Shown here in pieces: positions 35,450 through 47,034 of a stretch of 64,000 nucleotides of DNA (position 1 is its first letter; every line of letters starts with the position of its first letter). This DNA is from Hirsutella rhossiliensis (Eukaryota; Ascomycota; Sordariomycetes; Hypocreales; Ophiocordycipitaceae). A model generated the notes under the pieces. It was not told the origin of the DNA, made no database searches, and was given only the letters and a program-made list of their open reading frames with translations. The DNA lies in the NCBI RefSeq assembly GCF_020360975.1, contig NW_025408667.1:11160001-11224000 (forward strand), given 5' to 3'. Made by a program: the position numbers and the translations under genes.

Positions 35450-36515
35450 CTGGGGTGTACACTGACGCAAGTCTATGTCGTTTCGTAGCGACCTGGGGAT
35501 GCGTACAAAGTCGTCGACCATGGGAATTGCGCTGTCAAGTCAAGCAGCAAATACACAGGGGTAAAGGTGCTCAGGCAGGTAGATATGCGCACCACAGTAG
35601 TGGTACGAACAGCAGCCCATCGTATCGTGTGATGCCGTTCTACAATGGACTGCTCCTTTAGTGCTGTCTTATTGGATACGTATTCCGCGCTTCATATTTG
35701 TCGGCACGAATTTGTTCATCTCGGTGAGACATATTACTAAAGGTTGATAACATTCACAACCTCAGTGTTAGCAGCTCTTTGGGGTTTGTTTTGCAAATAG
35801 AGTCGAATAAGCTTATTTTTGCTTTTTTTTGTCTGGTTTGTCAATGTATTTGCCTCGCCAGCCACCGTCTGGATACATTTAATAATGTTATGTGATACAT
35901 ATGATGCTAGAGTATGTTCTACTAATGCTCTCTTCTCGCGCGTCAAGATCGAGCATATTACAAAAAGCGGATTGAAATTTCTCATCGTTGAACCTGCAAT
36001 GATTTGGCTTCATGGAGCGACATGCGGCTCCTTGCCTCTAAGTAGTCGTTGCATGGTGTGAGCTCCACTGGGTACGGAACGCTTCTCAATACAGTAGCAA
36101 GGCGTGTAGTGTAGCACATGTGCCTTTTTCGAGGCTAGACAAAGCTGCCCGCAGCCGAGTTGCAGATATTCCTATCACTGTACGACCCCGGCCATCAGAA
36201 AATTTGACATGAAATGTCCGGTGCCTGCGTTTTGAAACGCTGCACTAGAGAATCTCCTCTAATGCTTTCATGGGCGAATTATAAGCTACGTGTAATCAGA
36301 CGTCGATATACTGTAGGCGTGCCGAACGTCGCATTGTCCGCAAGGCACCTGGAATGATGAGATGGCGAGGCATCTGAGACAATCAGTAATCGTGCCATGG
36401 AGGCATTAGAGGCGGTTTTCTATGATCTGTGCGACGAATCGCTCAAAGGAGACAATAGTAAAACAAGTGCAGCGAGGGCTAGGCCAAAGAAAGGTACAAT
36501 AAATTCAAGATCAGA
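35450..36515 (+). repeat. Decayed segment, inverted partner of 22830-24220
   Basis: Carries SFRSDLGMRTKSSTMG.AL at ~35,480-35,540 followed by a splice-like GTAAAG, then a VKVLRQVD-like stretch, and ~0.8 kb later AVFYDLCDESLKGD at 36,397-36,510. The order and orientation match the other arm. Confidence 0.5.
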
Positions 36516-36810
36516 CAGAATAGCAACATTCAATAGGCAAGCAGCCGCCCGTCACGTTCACGCTGTCGGCGTCTCCATTACATTTACCTCGTAGGAGAGC
36601 AGACTACGCCCCCGATGTAGCAGCGATGTTTTAATGTCGGCTTGCCCACGTCATGCAGAACGGTGGCAAAAAAAAGAGTACCATCAGTGCATAGCTTATA
36701 TAACGAGCATCGAGTCCATTTTTAATGATATACGCAGAAAACAAATCCCCGCGTAGCGATTAGTATTTAGTTCTTCTGTCTATGTATCTGTTACGGGTTC
36801 TTTCAGGAGC

Positions 36811-37755
36811 TTATCCAGACAAAGGCGCTGTCTTCGCCTGTGAAGACAAAATGTCCGTTAGCAACATCAGTGAATCTCGAGCAAGGCGTCGAAATTTCAG
36901 TCCAGGAACTGGACGAGCTGGTGCAGTCTTCTTTTCATGCAGACCACTAGACTCCGCCTGTGTTTTTCGTAATTCTTCCGTGGCAGACAGCCTTCCTGCC
37001 GTGTGGTCATCTGTAAATATATTATCTAGGAGGCTTATGTCGACGTTCTCCCATGAGGCATCTCCTATCCATGACATGCTGTTTTCAGGTTGTTTTATGT
37101 TCATTGCGATAGAATCATGGCCTTGGCACGGGTCACTAGGCTCGACAGAAGTGAGAACTGGGGCCAATGCTCGGTCGGTGCTGTGTCCCGGCGCATGCTG
37201 CAGGTCACGTGGCTCCTCCCCTTCGGCCGCGCCGACTGAGCCCGAGACGCCACATTTGTGCCGAGCAGAGCCACCAGCCCTGCTCCTGCTGTCCGACCCC
37301 GCCTCATCTGCGCTTGTATCGGGAAACACATATGGATCAGCTGGCGTGCTGAACGGTGATTGCGATGAGCACCGTCGTCGTCTCCTCGCGTTCCGCCTCG
37401 AGGCCAGCTGCTGTTCCTTGCCGCGGTTGGATTGAGCGGACTGGAGAAGTCTGCGGCTCTGTCTTTGTGGTTGTTGCGTGGCTGACTCTGCTAAGGCATC
37501 TGCTATCTATGCCAAGATTAGCCTGGAGCTGCGGGTGCTTGTGGTAGCACCTACTAAGCTGTTCACATCTGGCACTATTTCTCCCTCCGGAAGATGGACA
37601 GCGACACGATGACATCGGTGCGTCGGGTCCCAATGGACTGTGGCGGCGAAAACATTCGCCAGGACGCCTATGTCCTTTGTCTTCTGCAGGACACTTGGGC
37701 CGCTCTTGCGAGCCTTAGCCTTCTCCTTGATGCTGCGTTCTTGAACACGACCCAT
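36811..37755 (-). CDS. MADS-like small domain protein, two exons
   Basis: Exon 1 37755-37555 and exon 2 37506-36811 join in phase 0 through a 48-nt intron (donor GTAGGT, branch GCTAAT, acceptor GGCATAG) and give 298 residues. The N-terminal ~60 residues (RSIKEKAKARKSGPSVLQKT, then DIGVLANVFAATVHWDP and HRVAVHLPEGEIV) have the layout of short fungal MADS/SRF-like domains: a basic helix followed by two beta strands. Exon 2 is low-complexity and basic at first (SRRNARRRRR), then acidic, ending with a helical tail (RRLARDSLMLLTDILSS). A transcription-factor role is plausible, but the match is weak. A decayed partial copy lies at 30,505. Confidence 0.6.
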
Positions 37756-39538
37756 ATTGGACCGCTCGGCCTTCTCAAGTGCAGTCCATACAATAGGGGA
37801 CGGAGGGCTTGGAAGCGGCAGTGTGTCGTCTTTTCAGGAAAAGAGAATTGTCTTCTATTTCCGCGTCAGTTTCGGGTTGCATCGCAGCCACCCTTTATTA
37901 TCCATAAGGGGTGGGGTGTTAGTATCAACGGCTGCTAATTAGGTGGAGACGCTTCATGGCGTGTACCGTCCATTTTAGGTCGATGCTGGGGCCTGGCCTA
38001 TAGCCACTAAGGGGAGTTGGGGGGGATGCGTTAACCTACAGGCTGTACGACTGTACAATCTGTCGGCAGAAAACGGACACGATGCGATTACTATGATCAT
38101 GTAGAGGCAAGGATTAGGTCTACACCATGCTGGTCTGGGCGCTGCGGCCGGATTGCGCTGCGCAGCTCCCCTGCTGCCCTGCTATTCCGTGCTTTAAGGG
38201 TGGATTACTGTTGACTGAGCCGCACGGCGGAGAGCCACTTGTCTGACATCGGATAATCGACCGCGCCCACAGCTCAGGGCCCCACCATTCGCCATGTTCC
38301 GCCTGAGCTCGCTCAAGCCACTTTTGTCAAGGAGGCTGCCCTCAGTGGGAGAATCGATCGCAGAATACCCGCACCTACTGTTGCAAGTGAGAGGCCGAGA
38401 CGTGGTGGGCGACCAACCCTCACGGCCGGCGAAGATTGATTCGTCCACTAAAGAATAACTTCGCGGCTCTGGGCTGTGTTTACTGTAATCATCGGCGATA
38501 ATGCCACAACAACCGTTGCACCTTATCGACGCAGATCCACGCCAAGCGCGGGGTCTCCTGTTCTGTGGCGGGGGTTGCATCGCATGGTGCCGGGCTAGCT
38601 GCGGAAATTGCTTCGGGCCGGAGATTGCGGAGCCGAGGATCCACAAGCATTGAGGTGGCCGGAAGTAAGGCGGATTTCTGTAGAGAGCTGCAGCACTGAG
38701 CATCTAGGCACTATCATGTGACTCGCTTATAATTGTCTTCACAGGAACTACATGCCAAGTCATAGATCCAAAGAGGCGTCGACGTATTGCCCAGTTTGCT
38801 TGCGGATTACAGCCCCTTAAGTAGAGAATGTCGGAGCAGCCTCAGTCACTCGTACAATAAAAGAGTCGATCATTCGTAGGATACGCGCCTAATGCGTTAC
38901 TATCACATGGATGCCGCCTACCGGAGCGGTATGGAGCTTAGCCCGAGCCCGGACCGCGGTGGCCCTTTAACGGTCATAACGCCGGTCGCCGGTCACCGGC
39001 CCCACAGTACGGTGCAACGCAGCAGATACAGGCTACGTAAGCAGCGGCTCTGAAAGCCATGCGAGAAACATGACTAGTATAACGTAGCTATTTATATCAG
39101 CCCGGATTGTCGAGGCTTCAGCCATAGTGGGATTTATTAGTAACTAAATGTAGGCTTATTGATCCGACGTCCTTATTAGTTTTATCCGTGTGAGCGACCA
39201 GTGACCGACGAGATGACAGTTGAAGTTGAAGGGACATCTGCCCAAGAGCCTCCTAATTTGTGGGTTTCTCAAGGGGCTGAGGTTAGCCAATTGAACGACA
39301 GGCGCCATCCCCGGTGGTAGGAGGATGCAGCAAGAGATTGTTGCGATTAGGCAATCGCGAAGCGCCCATTCGCTCGATTATGCTACATAATCGTCCATGT
39401 CGCCAGTCATAAAAAAATGGCGACAGACAGCCTCCGCTCCTTGTAGTATTGCATCCTATGATCGTCTGATCTTGCGGGCGCCTCTTATTTCCGCACCACC
39501 AACGGCGGCGGGCCGACGTCGATCAAGCTAACCTCCAT
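37756..39538. other. Mostly intergenic
   Basis: Includes the weak frame 38194-38703 (listed separately). GC is uneven, with a GC-rich patch around 38,940-39,010. No element boundaries recognised. Confidence 0.35.
38194..38703 (-). CDS. Hypothetical 169-residue protein
   Basis: One frame from ATG 38703 (MLSAAALYRNPPYFRPP). It is Arg/Ser/Pro-rich with scattered Cys (RCNGCCGI) and no recognised domain. Composition does not clearly argue for coding. Confidence 0.3.
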   Translation of the reverse strand: MLSAAALYRNPPYFRPPQCLWILGSAISGPKQFPQLARHHAMQPPPQNRRPRAWRGSASIRCNGCCGIIADDYSKHSPEPRSYSLVDESIFAGREGWSPTTSRPLTCNSRCGYSAIDSPTEGSLLDKSGLSELRRNMANGGALSCGRGRLSDVRQVALRRAAQSTVIHP

Positions 39539-39539
39539 G

Positions 39540-39650
39540 GTGTAAGGGGTGGGGCTACTCAGTCGACTGTCATGGATCATGGATTTAGGAACGCTGCTGT
39601 CAGGGATCATGGATTCAGGCTACTACCATGGATCATGGATTGAGGAACGC
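39540..39650. repeat. Short imperfect tandem repeat
   Basis: The motif atcatggatt(t/c)aggaacgct recurs three to four times (catggatcatggattt, gggatcatggattcagg, catggatcatggattgagg) right before the 1.7-kb repeat copy A. Confidence 0.6.
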
Positions 39651-39998
39651 TACGCTAGGCTCGAAAGGTTCAGCACGCTGGCCGGTCAGACAACCGCCTC
39701 TGACCTACATGTAGGCATTTTGGATGGATGCTGCAAGCCTTCACTTGCGGGAGTGTCACTGCGAGGCGCGGAATAGACGCATATAAGTAGCGAAGTAGCA
39801 ATATGAACCTAGATAATAGAGCCTTCTTATGATCCCACTCTCGAAGCAGTGGCAGTCACGCAGGATTTCCAAAGCCTGGGGCCTATTCACGAGGCACCCT
39901 CGCGGAGGAGATGTAACGAAGTGCAGGCACAGAGCCGCCTGCATGTCTCCTCCGAAGGGTGCCATTCTTCGGAACCGTGCTGTGGGGACAAACATGGC

Positions 39999-40005
39999 TA
40001 TAAAA
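39999..40005 (+). promoter_or_regulatory. TATA box of repeat-R gene, copy A
   Basis: tataaaa, 113 bases before the ATG at 40112; copy B has the same box at the same distance. Confidence 0.6.
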
Positions 40006-40111
40006 AGGAGGTCGGAGTGGTTAATTGTACGCGCAAGCTGTTCAATCCTCTCTCTAGTTTCAGAACTCTCTGCTATCTCCCTTAAGCGTTACTGCGTGCC
40101 TTGTGCCGGCC

Positions 40112-40559
40112 ATGTTTTATCCTCAGCGAGGCGCTGCGACTGGACAGCTACGTTCTGATCACCAGGGCCAGAAACGCAAAGGCGACCAAATCCAACATTT
40201 CGCCCCCCAGAGATCTCAACTAGACCAGGATGGGTTCCCACCAATCGACCTTCCCGGCTCCGCAAGTGCTTCCCACGACTGGCTCGGCCACCCACCACGT
40301 TCTACGCCTCATACGCGGGACCACGACCGAAGTTCCTTGGATATCCTGGCTGCCCTGAGTAGTGTCGCTTACGGAGGCCCCATAGGCTCAAGGTTTGCTA
40401 CCCCTACCCGCACCAGTTGCAACTGCTGACATTAATTGCAGCTCCGTCTCTCCCAATAGATCCTACCACGGCCCCGCAGACGACGGTGCGCAGTTCAGCG
40501 TCGAAATGTGCGTCGACCTTCCGAGAAGGCGACCTACGAGACTGACTAGCTACGACTAG
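40112..40559 (+). CDS. Repeat-R two-exon gene, 132 residues, copy A (unknown function)
   Basis: Exons 40112-40392 and 40442-40559 flank a 49-nt intron (donor GTTTGC, branch CTGAC, acceptor TTGCAG). The protein begins MFYPQRGAATGQ, is polar, and has blocks QGQKRK, LDQDGFPPIDLPGSASASH, AYGGPIGS, and an exon-2 tail GAQFSVEMCVDLPRRR ending LTSYD. No signal peptide or known domain. The copy in repeat B has exactly the same exon and intron lengths, no stop and no frameshift, although about 26 of 281 exon-1 bases differ. That is evidence for a real protein-coding unit carried by the repeat. Confidence 0.65.
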
Positions 40560-41420
40560 ACCTAAGAAACAATGGGCAGGGCAATATATTGAGTGGCAAG
40601 AGCGGTATGTCTTATCGCCGAAGCGAGTATACTGGATGCTAACGATGGCGATAGAGATACTCGAATTCAGAATTTGTCCGTACCCTGACCCGCGACTCTC
40701 GCAGAGTGTGTACATCTGGTCTATCGATTTCTAACTCAATATATAGGGAATACTTCATTAGAATATTGGCGCTCCAGGTCACTCGCTTGGCGACAAGACT
40801 AGCCGACGCCGACGGGTTTACCGCTGGGGAGAACGTAGTGCAGGGGGCATCTTAAGTGGTGGATCTGCTACATGTAGAGCAGGGGTCTTACTGGAGTAGA
40901 ACATGCTTTGCCCTCTCGACACACGAATCTGCCAATGTTCTTGAAGTCGCGGCGGCTTGGCTAGAGACGTTAGCACTTTGATTTTAGTATTAAGTCTTTT
41001 TCTCGGTTGGCAGTGGCAAAGTAGCTTGTTAGGAAGTCTTATAAGAGCAAACATTAATGCACTCCCTATAATTCCATACTCATGGCTTGCAGCTTATTCA
41101 ACTATTCGGTCTCTAGTAGGCGCCTGTTTTTATCACGGCGTTTAGCCAGATTCTTCTCTTAAGATGAGGATCTTCATTTTCAGACTAATATTGTTCTTCT
41201 CGTCTGCTGTTTATTGAGGCAGTCGTCCAGTGCCCGAATTAGTTTCGTATCGAGTACTGGTTGGCCGCACCGATGGTGTCCTACTTGAACACTGCGATCA
41301 TGGTCGTGGTAGTTACAAGAAGAACATAGTATACAGCTGCCTTGGACGTAGGCAGTCTCATTAATCGCGGCCAGAATGGGTGCACAGTCCTTCGTCAAAT
41401 CCTCGTGCATGATTACTGCA

Positions 41421-42664
41421 CTACATAACCCTATTATCCGCTATAGACATCCGTTTCTGCCTCTTTCTCTTCTGCACACCGGCCTGAATACGGGCCTTCC
41501 GCTTATTCCACTCTCTTATCAGCTGTGTCGCATTTCCCGCATCGTCTTCGGACACGAGACTTGGCTTCCACTCTATCATGTAGTGCAGCTTTCCACTAAT
41601 GCGCTCTTCGCCAATAATTCGGAGGGCTTCCCATTCTCCTGGTGGGGTCTCACCATCGGCGTCGTCTGCAGCCCTAATGTAGGCGGTATAGTCTCTTAAA
41701 TCCGGAGGCGGTGCAACTTCAATGCTGTCATGGACGTCTTCATCAGAAGCGGAATCACTAGTCTCCAAATTAGTCCTGCTGCTAAAGCTCCCATCGCGTA
41801 CGGCAAACTTGTCAGCCGCAGGTAGCCATGGAGACGACCGCCGGCTCGTCGGCTCGAGGTTTGCGGTTATATCTAGAGAGCCCTCTATACTGGGGATGCC
41901 CAAACTCTGGGAGTCGAGGGGGGCCTGGCGCCGCGGACTGGGATTGTGCCAGTTGTGCAAGCTAGATGAACCTTTTTTACTATACTCTCTAGGCGACGCG
42001 GTAGCGCCATTTTCTGACTTACGAGTTAGCCTCTTCCAGTACCCTTAATAAGCTTTGTGCCGTACTTCCTGTTTCCAACATTGACGCATTAACAGCGGCT
42101 GCCGGCGTAGCTTGGGCATGAGCTGCAGTTTTATGACATATTTCTTTGAGCGACGTAACATTTGAGCTCATGGCATCGACATCATGCCGTTCCGTATAGT
42201 AGATGGCCGGACGCGGTGATCGGATTACTGGAGAGAGTTGAGCACGCTCTTGAAACGGACTTGTTGCTCTAATCGTGGAAGGCCCGGTCCACGATACTTC
42301 CGGTGTCTGTTCCTCGAAGTCAGAGGTAATGATTTCTGCATCTGCCAAGTGTTAGCTACCCGGCCTTTGTGGCTCGAATAGGCAGAGCAGGACCTTTGCT
42401 GGTAGAATTCGCCTCTGTTTGAACTGTAATAGTAGACGGGCTTGGAGTAGGCACCTCCGAAACGCGCTGAGGGTCGGGATTCGAAGACTCTCCGCCACTG
42501 TTGACCATATCCGTGTATTTGGCGGAAAATGTGGTGCCGCAGCCGGTCCCGTGAGGGCTAACGAAAAAACGTTCGGTGGCTCTTCCAGCCTTCCCCTTGG
42601 CGCTTTTCTCTTTCAAGATTCTGTATGCATTGGCATCAAAGGGTTCGTGGAATCTGACGTTCAT
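41421..42664 (-). CDS. Chromodomain-like protein, three exons
   Basis: Exons 42664-42394, 42341-42023 and 41961-41421 with introns of 52 and 61 nt give 376 residues. Intron 1 has a weaker GTCCTG donor but an excellent GCTAAC branch; intron 2 starts GTAAGT. The N-terminal 280 residues are Ser/Thr/Pro-rich and probably disordered. Near the C-terminus EWEALRIIGEERISGKLHYM, IEWKPSLV and LIREWNKRKARIQA resemble the degenerate chromodomain found in many fungal proteins, followed by a basic tail (KRKRQKR) that may be a nuclear signal. It lies directly after repeat R copy A. Confidence 0.65.
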
Positions 42665-43600
42665 GTCGGAATCGAGCTGTATGTAGACGTAGATGAGGAA
42701 AGAGCAGGTGAGGCAATGGCATGGCGTTTATATATTTGCAGTTACCATGATCCCAGTCTTCAGCCTGTTAGACTAAGGGGGATAGACTACGTCTCTTATC
42801 CACTGAAGTAGCGATGTCACTGTTGTAATGAACGAGATGAAGCTGAGCGATTGTTCGGTAGATCACCGAGACTTCCTATCCAATGGCCGACACACAGGCG
42901 TCATCTTCCCCACTGGCCGTGAAACGCTTATTTTACGTGGATGCGGTCGATCCTCTTTTGGCGGCGACACAAGTCCAAGGACGCGGTGTTCCTCTGCTCT
43001 AGCCTGCTCTAGCGTCCACTTGCTGCAAGTCACGCATTAAATCGTATGCAATAACCGCTATAATACAAATCCTCCGTCCGATAAGCTCTGCAGCCTGTTC
43101 AACTTTTCTATGGCTACCAGGCACCTGAAATCGTATTTACTTATTGTAATTGATATAACTGGTAAGATTCTGTGGGTGGAGAACATTGGTGAGGATGGAA
43201 AAGCTCGTTTACGAGCCTCACTTACGAACACAGCCATCCCGTTAAAGACATATAGTTAAGGGGCATTATCGTACTGTGCCCATTACACTTGAGAGCTAAC
43301 ATTTAATTTTCGCTGAATTCTGTATGAACTCCTATGCTAAGTGAAGTAGTGAAGGCGGATTGGCTCGTTAAAGGGAGACAGACGGAAAGACAAAGACGGA
43401 AGAGGAGGAGTTCGGAGCGGGACAGCGAGGCCCGCGCTTACCATGACAAGTCTCCGTAGACAGTGCTTGAAATGAGAGGCTAAGTAAAGCTCGAGTATTT
43501 ACGAGTAGCACTGCGTTCTAGGAATCAACAGATATCGTGGACTCGTTTGACCGAGTACTCCCTACAGAGGCTATTCTTCAAGGGTTCGATGAACACTCCG
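42665..43600. other. Intergenic, nothing recognised
   Basis: Upstream of the chromodomain-like gene; small frames only. Confidence 0.35.
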
Positions 43601-44203
43601 CTATAGTAAAGCCCCATCCTTTATCAACCGCGAAACTGTGCGGCGATCTAATGAGAATCTTTCCCTCCGAATATCACTCCCTTCCCAAGCACCACCATGG
43701 AACTGCAGATCGAAAATATCTCCGGTTTTCCCCCGTACTTGCACCGAGAGGCTGTCGAGGCAAGCCATCAGTGACCTCATCGGCCAGGCATGCCGAGTTT
43801 GGTCTTCCCACAACTGGGATCGGACATCCCGCCGGAACGTAAAATCCACCCCAGACTTCAAATGCAGGATTGCTCCTACGGCCCGTAATGGCGTAGTTGT
43901 ATTGCACTGACGCTTTTGTGGTGTACTAGATTGCTGCATGGTTCTCTTCTGTGGTACAGCAGCATTATCGTCCGGGATAATGGGGCTGAGGTTTGCCGCG
44001 CCGGTAGCAGTTGGAGCTGAGAAATTATCAGTCGAGCTTCTAGTAATCTTAAAACTACCTCTGCTGCTCTCGTATTGTTTCGTTGGAGTGTTGGTTGGAA
44101 ACGTACTTATGTTGCTTCCGTCGCAGTCGCCCTGGCTAAGGAGGTCACTAGGGTCGCTGCCCCAATCTATTTCACCGTGGTCCCCATCGCGGTCGTCAGG
44201 CAT
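43601..44203 (-). CDS. Unknown 200-residue protein
   Basis: Open frame from ATG 44203. The N-terminal ~110 residues are acidic then Ser/Thr/Gln-rich with a basic pair (PQKRTMQ, TPQKRQC) suggesting a nuclear signal. The C-terminal 90 residues look globular (AILHLKSGVDFTFRRDVRSQ, LMACLDSLSVQVRGKTGD, ERFSLDRRTVSRLIKDGALL). No family recognised. The C-terminal third being ordered supports a true gene. Confidence 0.5.
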   Translation of the reverse strand: MPDDRDGDHGEIDWGSDPSDLLSQGDCDGSNISTFPTNTPTKQYESSRGSFKITRSSTDNFSAPTATGAANLSPIIPDDNAAVPQKRTMQQSSTPQKRQCNTTTPLRAVGAILHLKSGVDFTFRRDVRSQLWEDQTRHAWPMRSLMACLDSLSVQVRGKTGDIFDLQFHGGAWEGSDIRRERFSLDRRTVSRLIKDGALL

Positions 44204-45533
44204 GTTGAGAGTGGCTGTAGATTATTAAGGTGGCGAGTCACAAGATGTTGTCAAAGAAATTTCAAGGATCCGAAGACCTCGAGCAGATCTCTTAAACGTC
44301 GTAGAATCGTGCAGCTACTCGGCTCGGTGCTAACAGACCGGCCAAAGCTTGACCAACAAGTGGAATTCCGGGCCCCGCCGCTTTGCAAGGAGTCCGAGGC
44401 TAAGTCTGAGCTCCCTTGGCGGGCTTACAGTAGCATGAACTACTGAGCGGCCTGTAGTGCTTCTTACCGTAGTCTACGGCGCCTTATATGCATTTTTGGC
44501 TGTTGGTCTTCACTAATGGCCTAGAGCCAAGTAATGGATAGCCGAGACGTTCCAAGAGCGTTTGACCAATTGGCGACTTTGGCCCTCACTGTCCGCTTTG
44601 CCCCGTCTACAGATAAAGCGTCGTAGCGTCGCCCAACCTCGAACCCGGCTTTACGGTGCATAAATAGTCAACTAGCTCCGCATTTGGTCACGCCATGTCA
44701 TCAGTAGCGCTTCCTCGGCGCCACGTCCAGCCATTAAAAACCCGAGCACAGGCGACACGATATAAGGCTCCGTAATTTGCCCAAAGCTGAGCTAGCCGAA
44801 TCATACTCAGACATCTTCTCGCTCGGTATGTCGTAACCCAACGACATTCCGACGACAGAGTCTCACGAGGCTTTGCATCGCATTTTAACCCTGCTTGCCG
44901 CCGTTTCCGTTGCAGTATTGACACGGAATGGATCTTGTAGGCAGAAAAAGTCGGTCGATGCTTGTTCATGCCCTCTTGTGAGCTCGGTTACGGCTGCCAT
45001 ATTCGCAGCCATGAGCTCAGTTCCGTTGGTGTTCCACTCCAAACGCCAAGGCAATACTCCGAGTAAGGAGTCTGTAGACTTATAGTTCTCGGATTTTCTT
45101 GTAAATCTCTCCGTCATCGATTTTCTGGCGGCTACGTTCGTATGGTATTCAGTAAAACACAGGGAGGCCCTATACTTTCGCTTAGTGAATACGCAGTTTA
45201 TAGCCCTCCATGCGGGCATGATGATACTGGCAACTCAGGTCTGGCGCTTGGGGGTTCAATACACTCTACTCCGTAGCCGCGCAAGCGCAAAGAATCGCTA
45301 ACGGAGATATGCCCAGGTGGACGGTGTGGCCGTTCATTTGACAAGCAGTTTTCTCCACAAGCATACTGAGTAGACGCTATAATTTTATGCAGACGTGCTT
45401 TCAAGGGACTATGGTTGCATGGTCTACATTACTTTCTTTAGTCGCAGCAGCAGCGACGTCGTCATCCCACAAAGCTTTATCCTGCTTCATAGTTCAATGC
45501 CGCTTCATCGTCCACGGCTACTTTATTTATCCC
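44204..45533. other. Gene-poor stretch before the solo LTR
   Basis: A 118-codon minus-strand frame (44,863-45,219) has a faint similarity to a LINE endonuclease start but is not supported. Nothing else. Confidence 0.35.
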
Positions 45534-46037
45534 TTAACTGTCGAGAAGAAGGTCCGAACGAGTTGAGGTCTCTAGGTCTCTCTAGGTAATACAGCTTGAA
45601 ACCAGGTAAGGGAAGTCTGCAGACTGTTGTTTCTTCTTCCTAGACCACTGAGGGGTCCGGAGGATCTCCTATTCGAACGGGGACCCTTTGAGGAGTCCGG
45701 CATAACTATTACTGGCTCGGGGACCTCGAGAGACTGAACTATCGATTTCATAGCTAGAAGAGCTATTTGATCGGGGAGATGGAGCTGATGTTGCTGACGT
45801 AGATGACTTACGTGGCCTTCAGTAAGTGGCAAGAAGTGCCCTCTTCCTGATAGAATGTATACTATACCTGAAAACGGGATATCAACTTGGGAGAAGCGTG
45901 GAGGGATATAAAAGGGGCTGCTTGAACGGGGGAGGGAGAGATAAAAAAAAAACATCTGATCGGGTGATACTCGACCTTCAAAAAGTCCCTTTATCCACGT
46001 TTATGCCCGCTTTTGCTCTCTCCTTCGCGAGATTAAC
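45534..46037 (+). mobile_element. Solo LTR of the copia-2 family with target-site duplication
   Basis: The LTR spans 45539-46032 (494 bp, TGTCGAGAAGAAGG to TTCGCGAGA) and is flanked by ttaac at 45534-45538 and 46033-46037. It matches the LTR at 60598-61092 along its length. A lone LTR with a duplication is what remains after recombination between the two LTRs of a full element. Confidence 0.9.
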
Positions 46038-46164
46038 CTCTGCCCGAGTCCCCCAACACTGTTTGCAGAAAGTAACATTCCGCTAATATCTGCATCAAAT
46101 TATTCTTCTCATTATGGAACGCATGATCGGCAGACCGCTGAAAACGAGCTGCGCTCACTTACGC

Positions 46165-47034
46165 CTAACAGACTTGCCATTCCGTGCATGCCTTATAGGG
46201 ATTGCAGAGCATCTCGAACACCTCCCAGTACTTAATAAGGAGATTCATTTCCCCCAGCATATCCTGCCCTTCAAAGACCTCGCTCTTATCGTTCCATTGC
46301 AACGTTATGGGAAAGTGGCTGCCGCTGTTAATCTCAACTTCCAATGAAAGAATGTCCGTCATTAGCGCGAAATGAGCTCCCTCGAGCGTCGTGTCGGCAC
46401 CGATTGTGTCAGACCTCCAGTACCCTTCGGCAGGCTCTCTTGATCCTTTAAACGTATACTCATGGCTTCTGTCCCCGTGATTATGTCCCAGCCAAACCCG
46501 CAAGAGCTTGACTGTGTTCACTGCTTTCGCGGCTCCGCTCGTCCGCTCTGGGCCGGCCTTCCGAGGTCTTCCACCACTTCGGCGATGCGCGCGTGGTTCT
46601 TCATCCGGCAATCGCCCTAATGGCCCCTGTGGTAGTTGGTCTGGCCGCCGTTGGGCCGCCTGAGCTTCTAAGGCGCTGAGACGAGAGCTAATGGCGGCCA
46701 GCCGCCTTCGAATTCTGTTGAGCTCGTGGCAACATAGGTCGCTGATCTTGCGGTCCATCTTAGCAAAGAGCGTGGCACATGTGCAAGTAGTGCTTGCAGT
46801 GGCAGGTTCATTCGAGCCGCCATGATCGGTTCCATTGTCCGCTGGTATGCCCCAGGATTCAAAGACCTCGCTATGTAAGGCTAGTTCCTCCCAGCTAATG
46901 TGACCTTCAAGTAGAGAATCACTACCGGAGTCGTCGGTATTGGCTTCGTGAATATATGGCTGAAATTCTTGACCCTCTGTGTTTCGGGCTGACCAACTGG
47001 TAAGGCTGTCGTAGCCTGCTTGTTCCGCATTCAT
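46165..47034 (-). CDS. Unknown protein with coiled-coil and AT-hook-like motif
   Basis: 289 residues from ATG 47034, which has a good context (gcgccATG); an earlier in-frame ATG at 47079 is possible. The N-terminus is acidic. ELNRIRRRLAAISSRLSALE is a short coiled coil, RRSGGRPRKAGPE resembles an AT-hook, and the C-terminal 110 residues look globular (KLLRVWLGHNHGDRSHEYTF, DILSLEVEINSGSHFPITLQ). It may be a DNA-associated protein, but no family is recognised. It ends 127 bases after the solo LTR duplication. Confidence 0.55.
   Translation of the reverse strand: MNAEQAGYDSLTSWSARNTEGQEFQPYIHEANTDDSGSDSLLEGHISWEELALHSEVFESWGIPADNGTDHGGSNEPATASTTCTCATLFAKMDRKISDLCCHELNRIRRRLAAISSRLSALEAQAAQRRPDQLPQGPLGRLPDEEPRAHRRSGGRPRKAGPERTSGAAKAVNTVKLLRVWLGHNHGDRSHEYTFKGSREPAEGYWRSDTIGADTTLEGAHFALMTDILSLEVEINSGSHFPITLQWNDKSEVFEGQDMLGEMNLLIKYWEVFEMLCNPYKACTEWQVC

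Larger units (their letters stand above)
39686..41376 (+). repeat. Dispersed repeat R, copy A (1.7 kb)
   Basis: Direct repeat of 58,356-60,252. Homology starts at tcagacaaccgcc and ends at cggccagaa in both copies. Divergence is several to ten percent with scattered indels outside the gene. No terminal inverted repeats or target duplications were found. It contains a TATA box and a two-exon gene that is intact in both copies. Confidence 0.85.

Noticed and set aside
44688..45219. Possible LINE endonuclease remnant on the minus strand
   Set aside because: Only a WNTNGTEL...LQDPF stretch resembles the start of such a domain; no catalytic motifs, no reverse transcriptase and no second frame support it.
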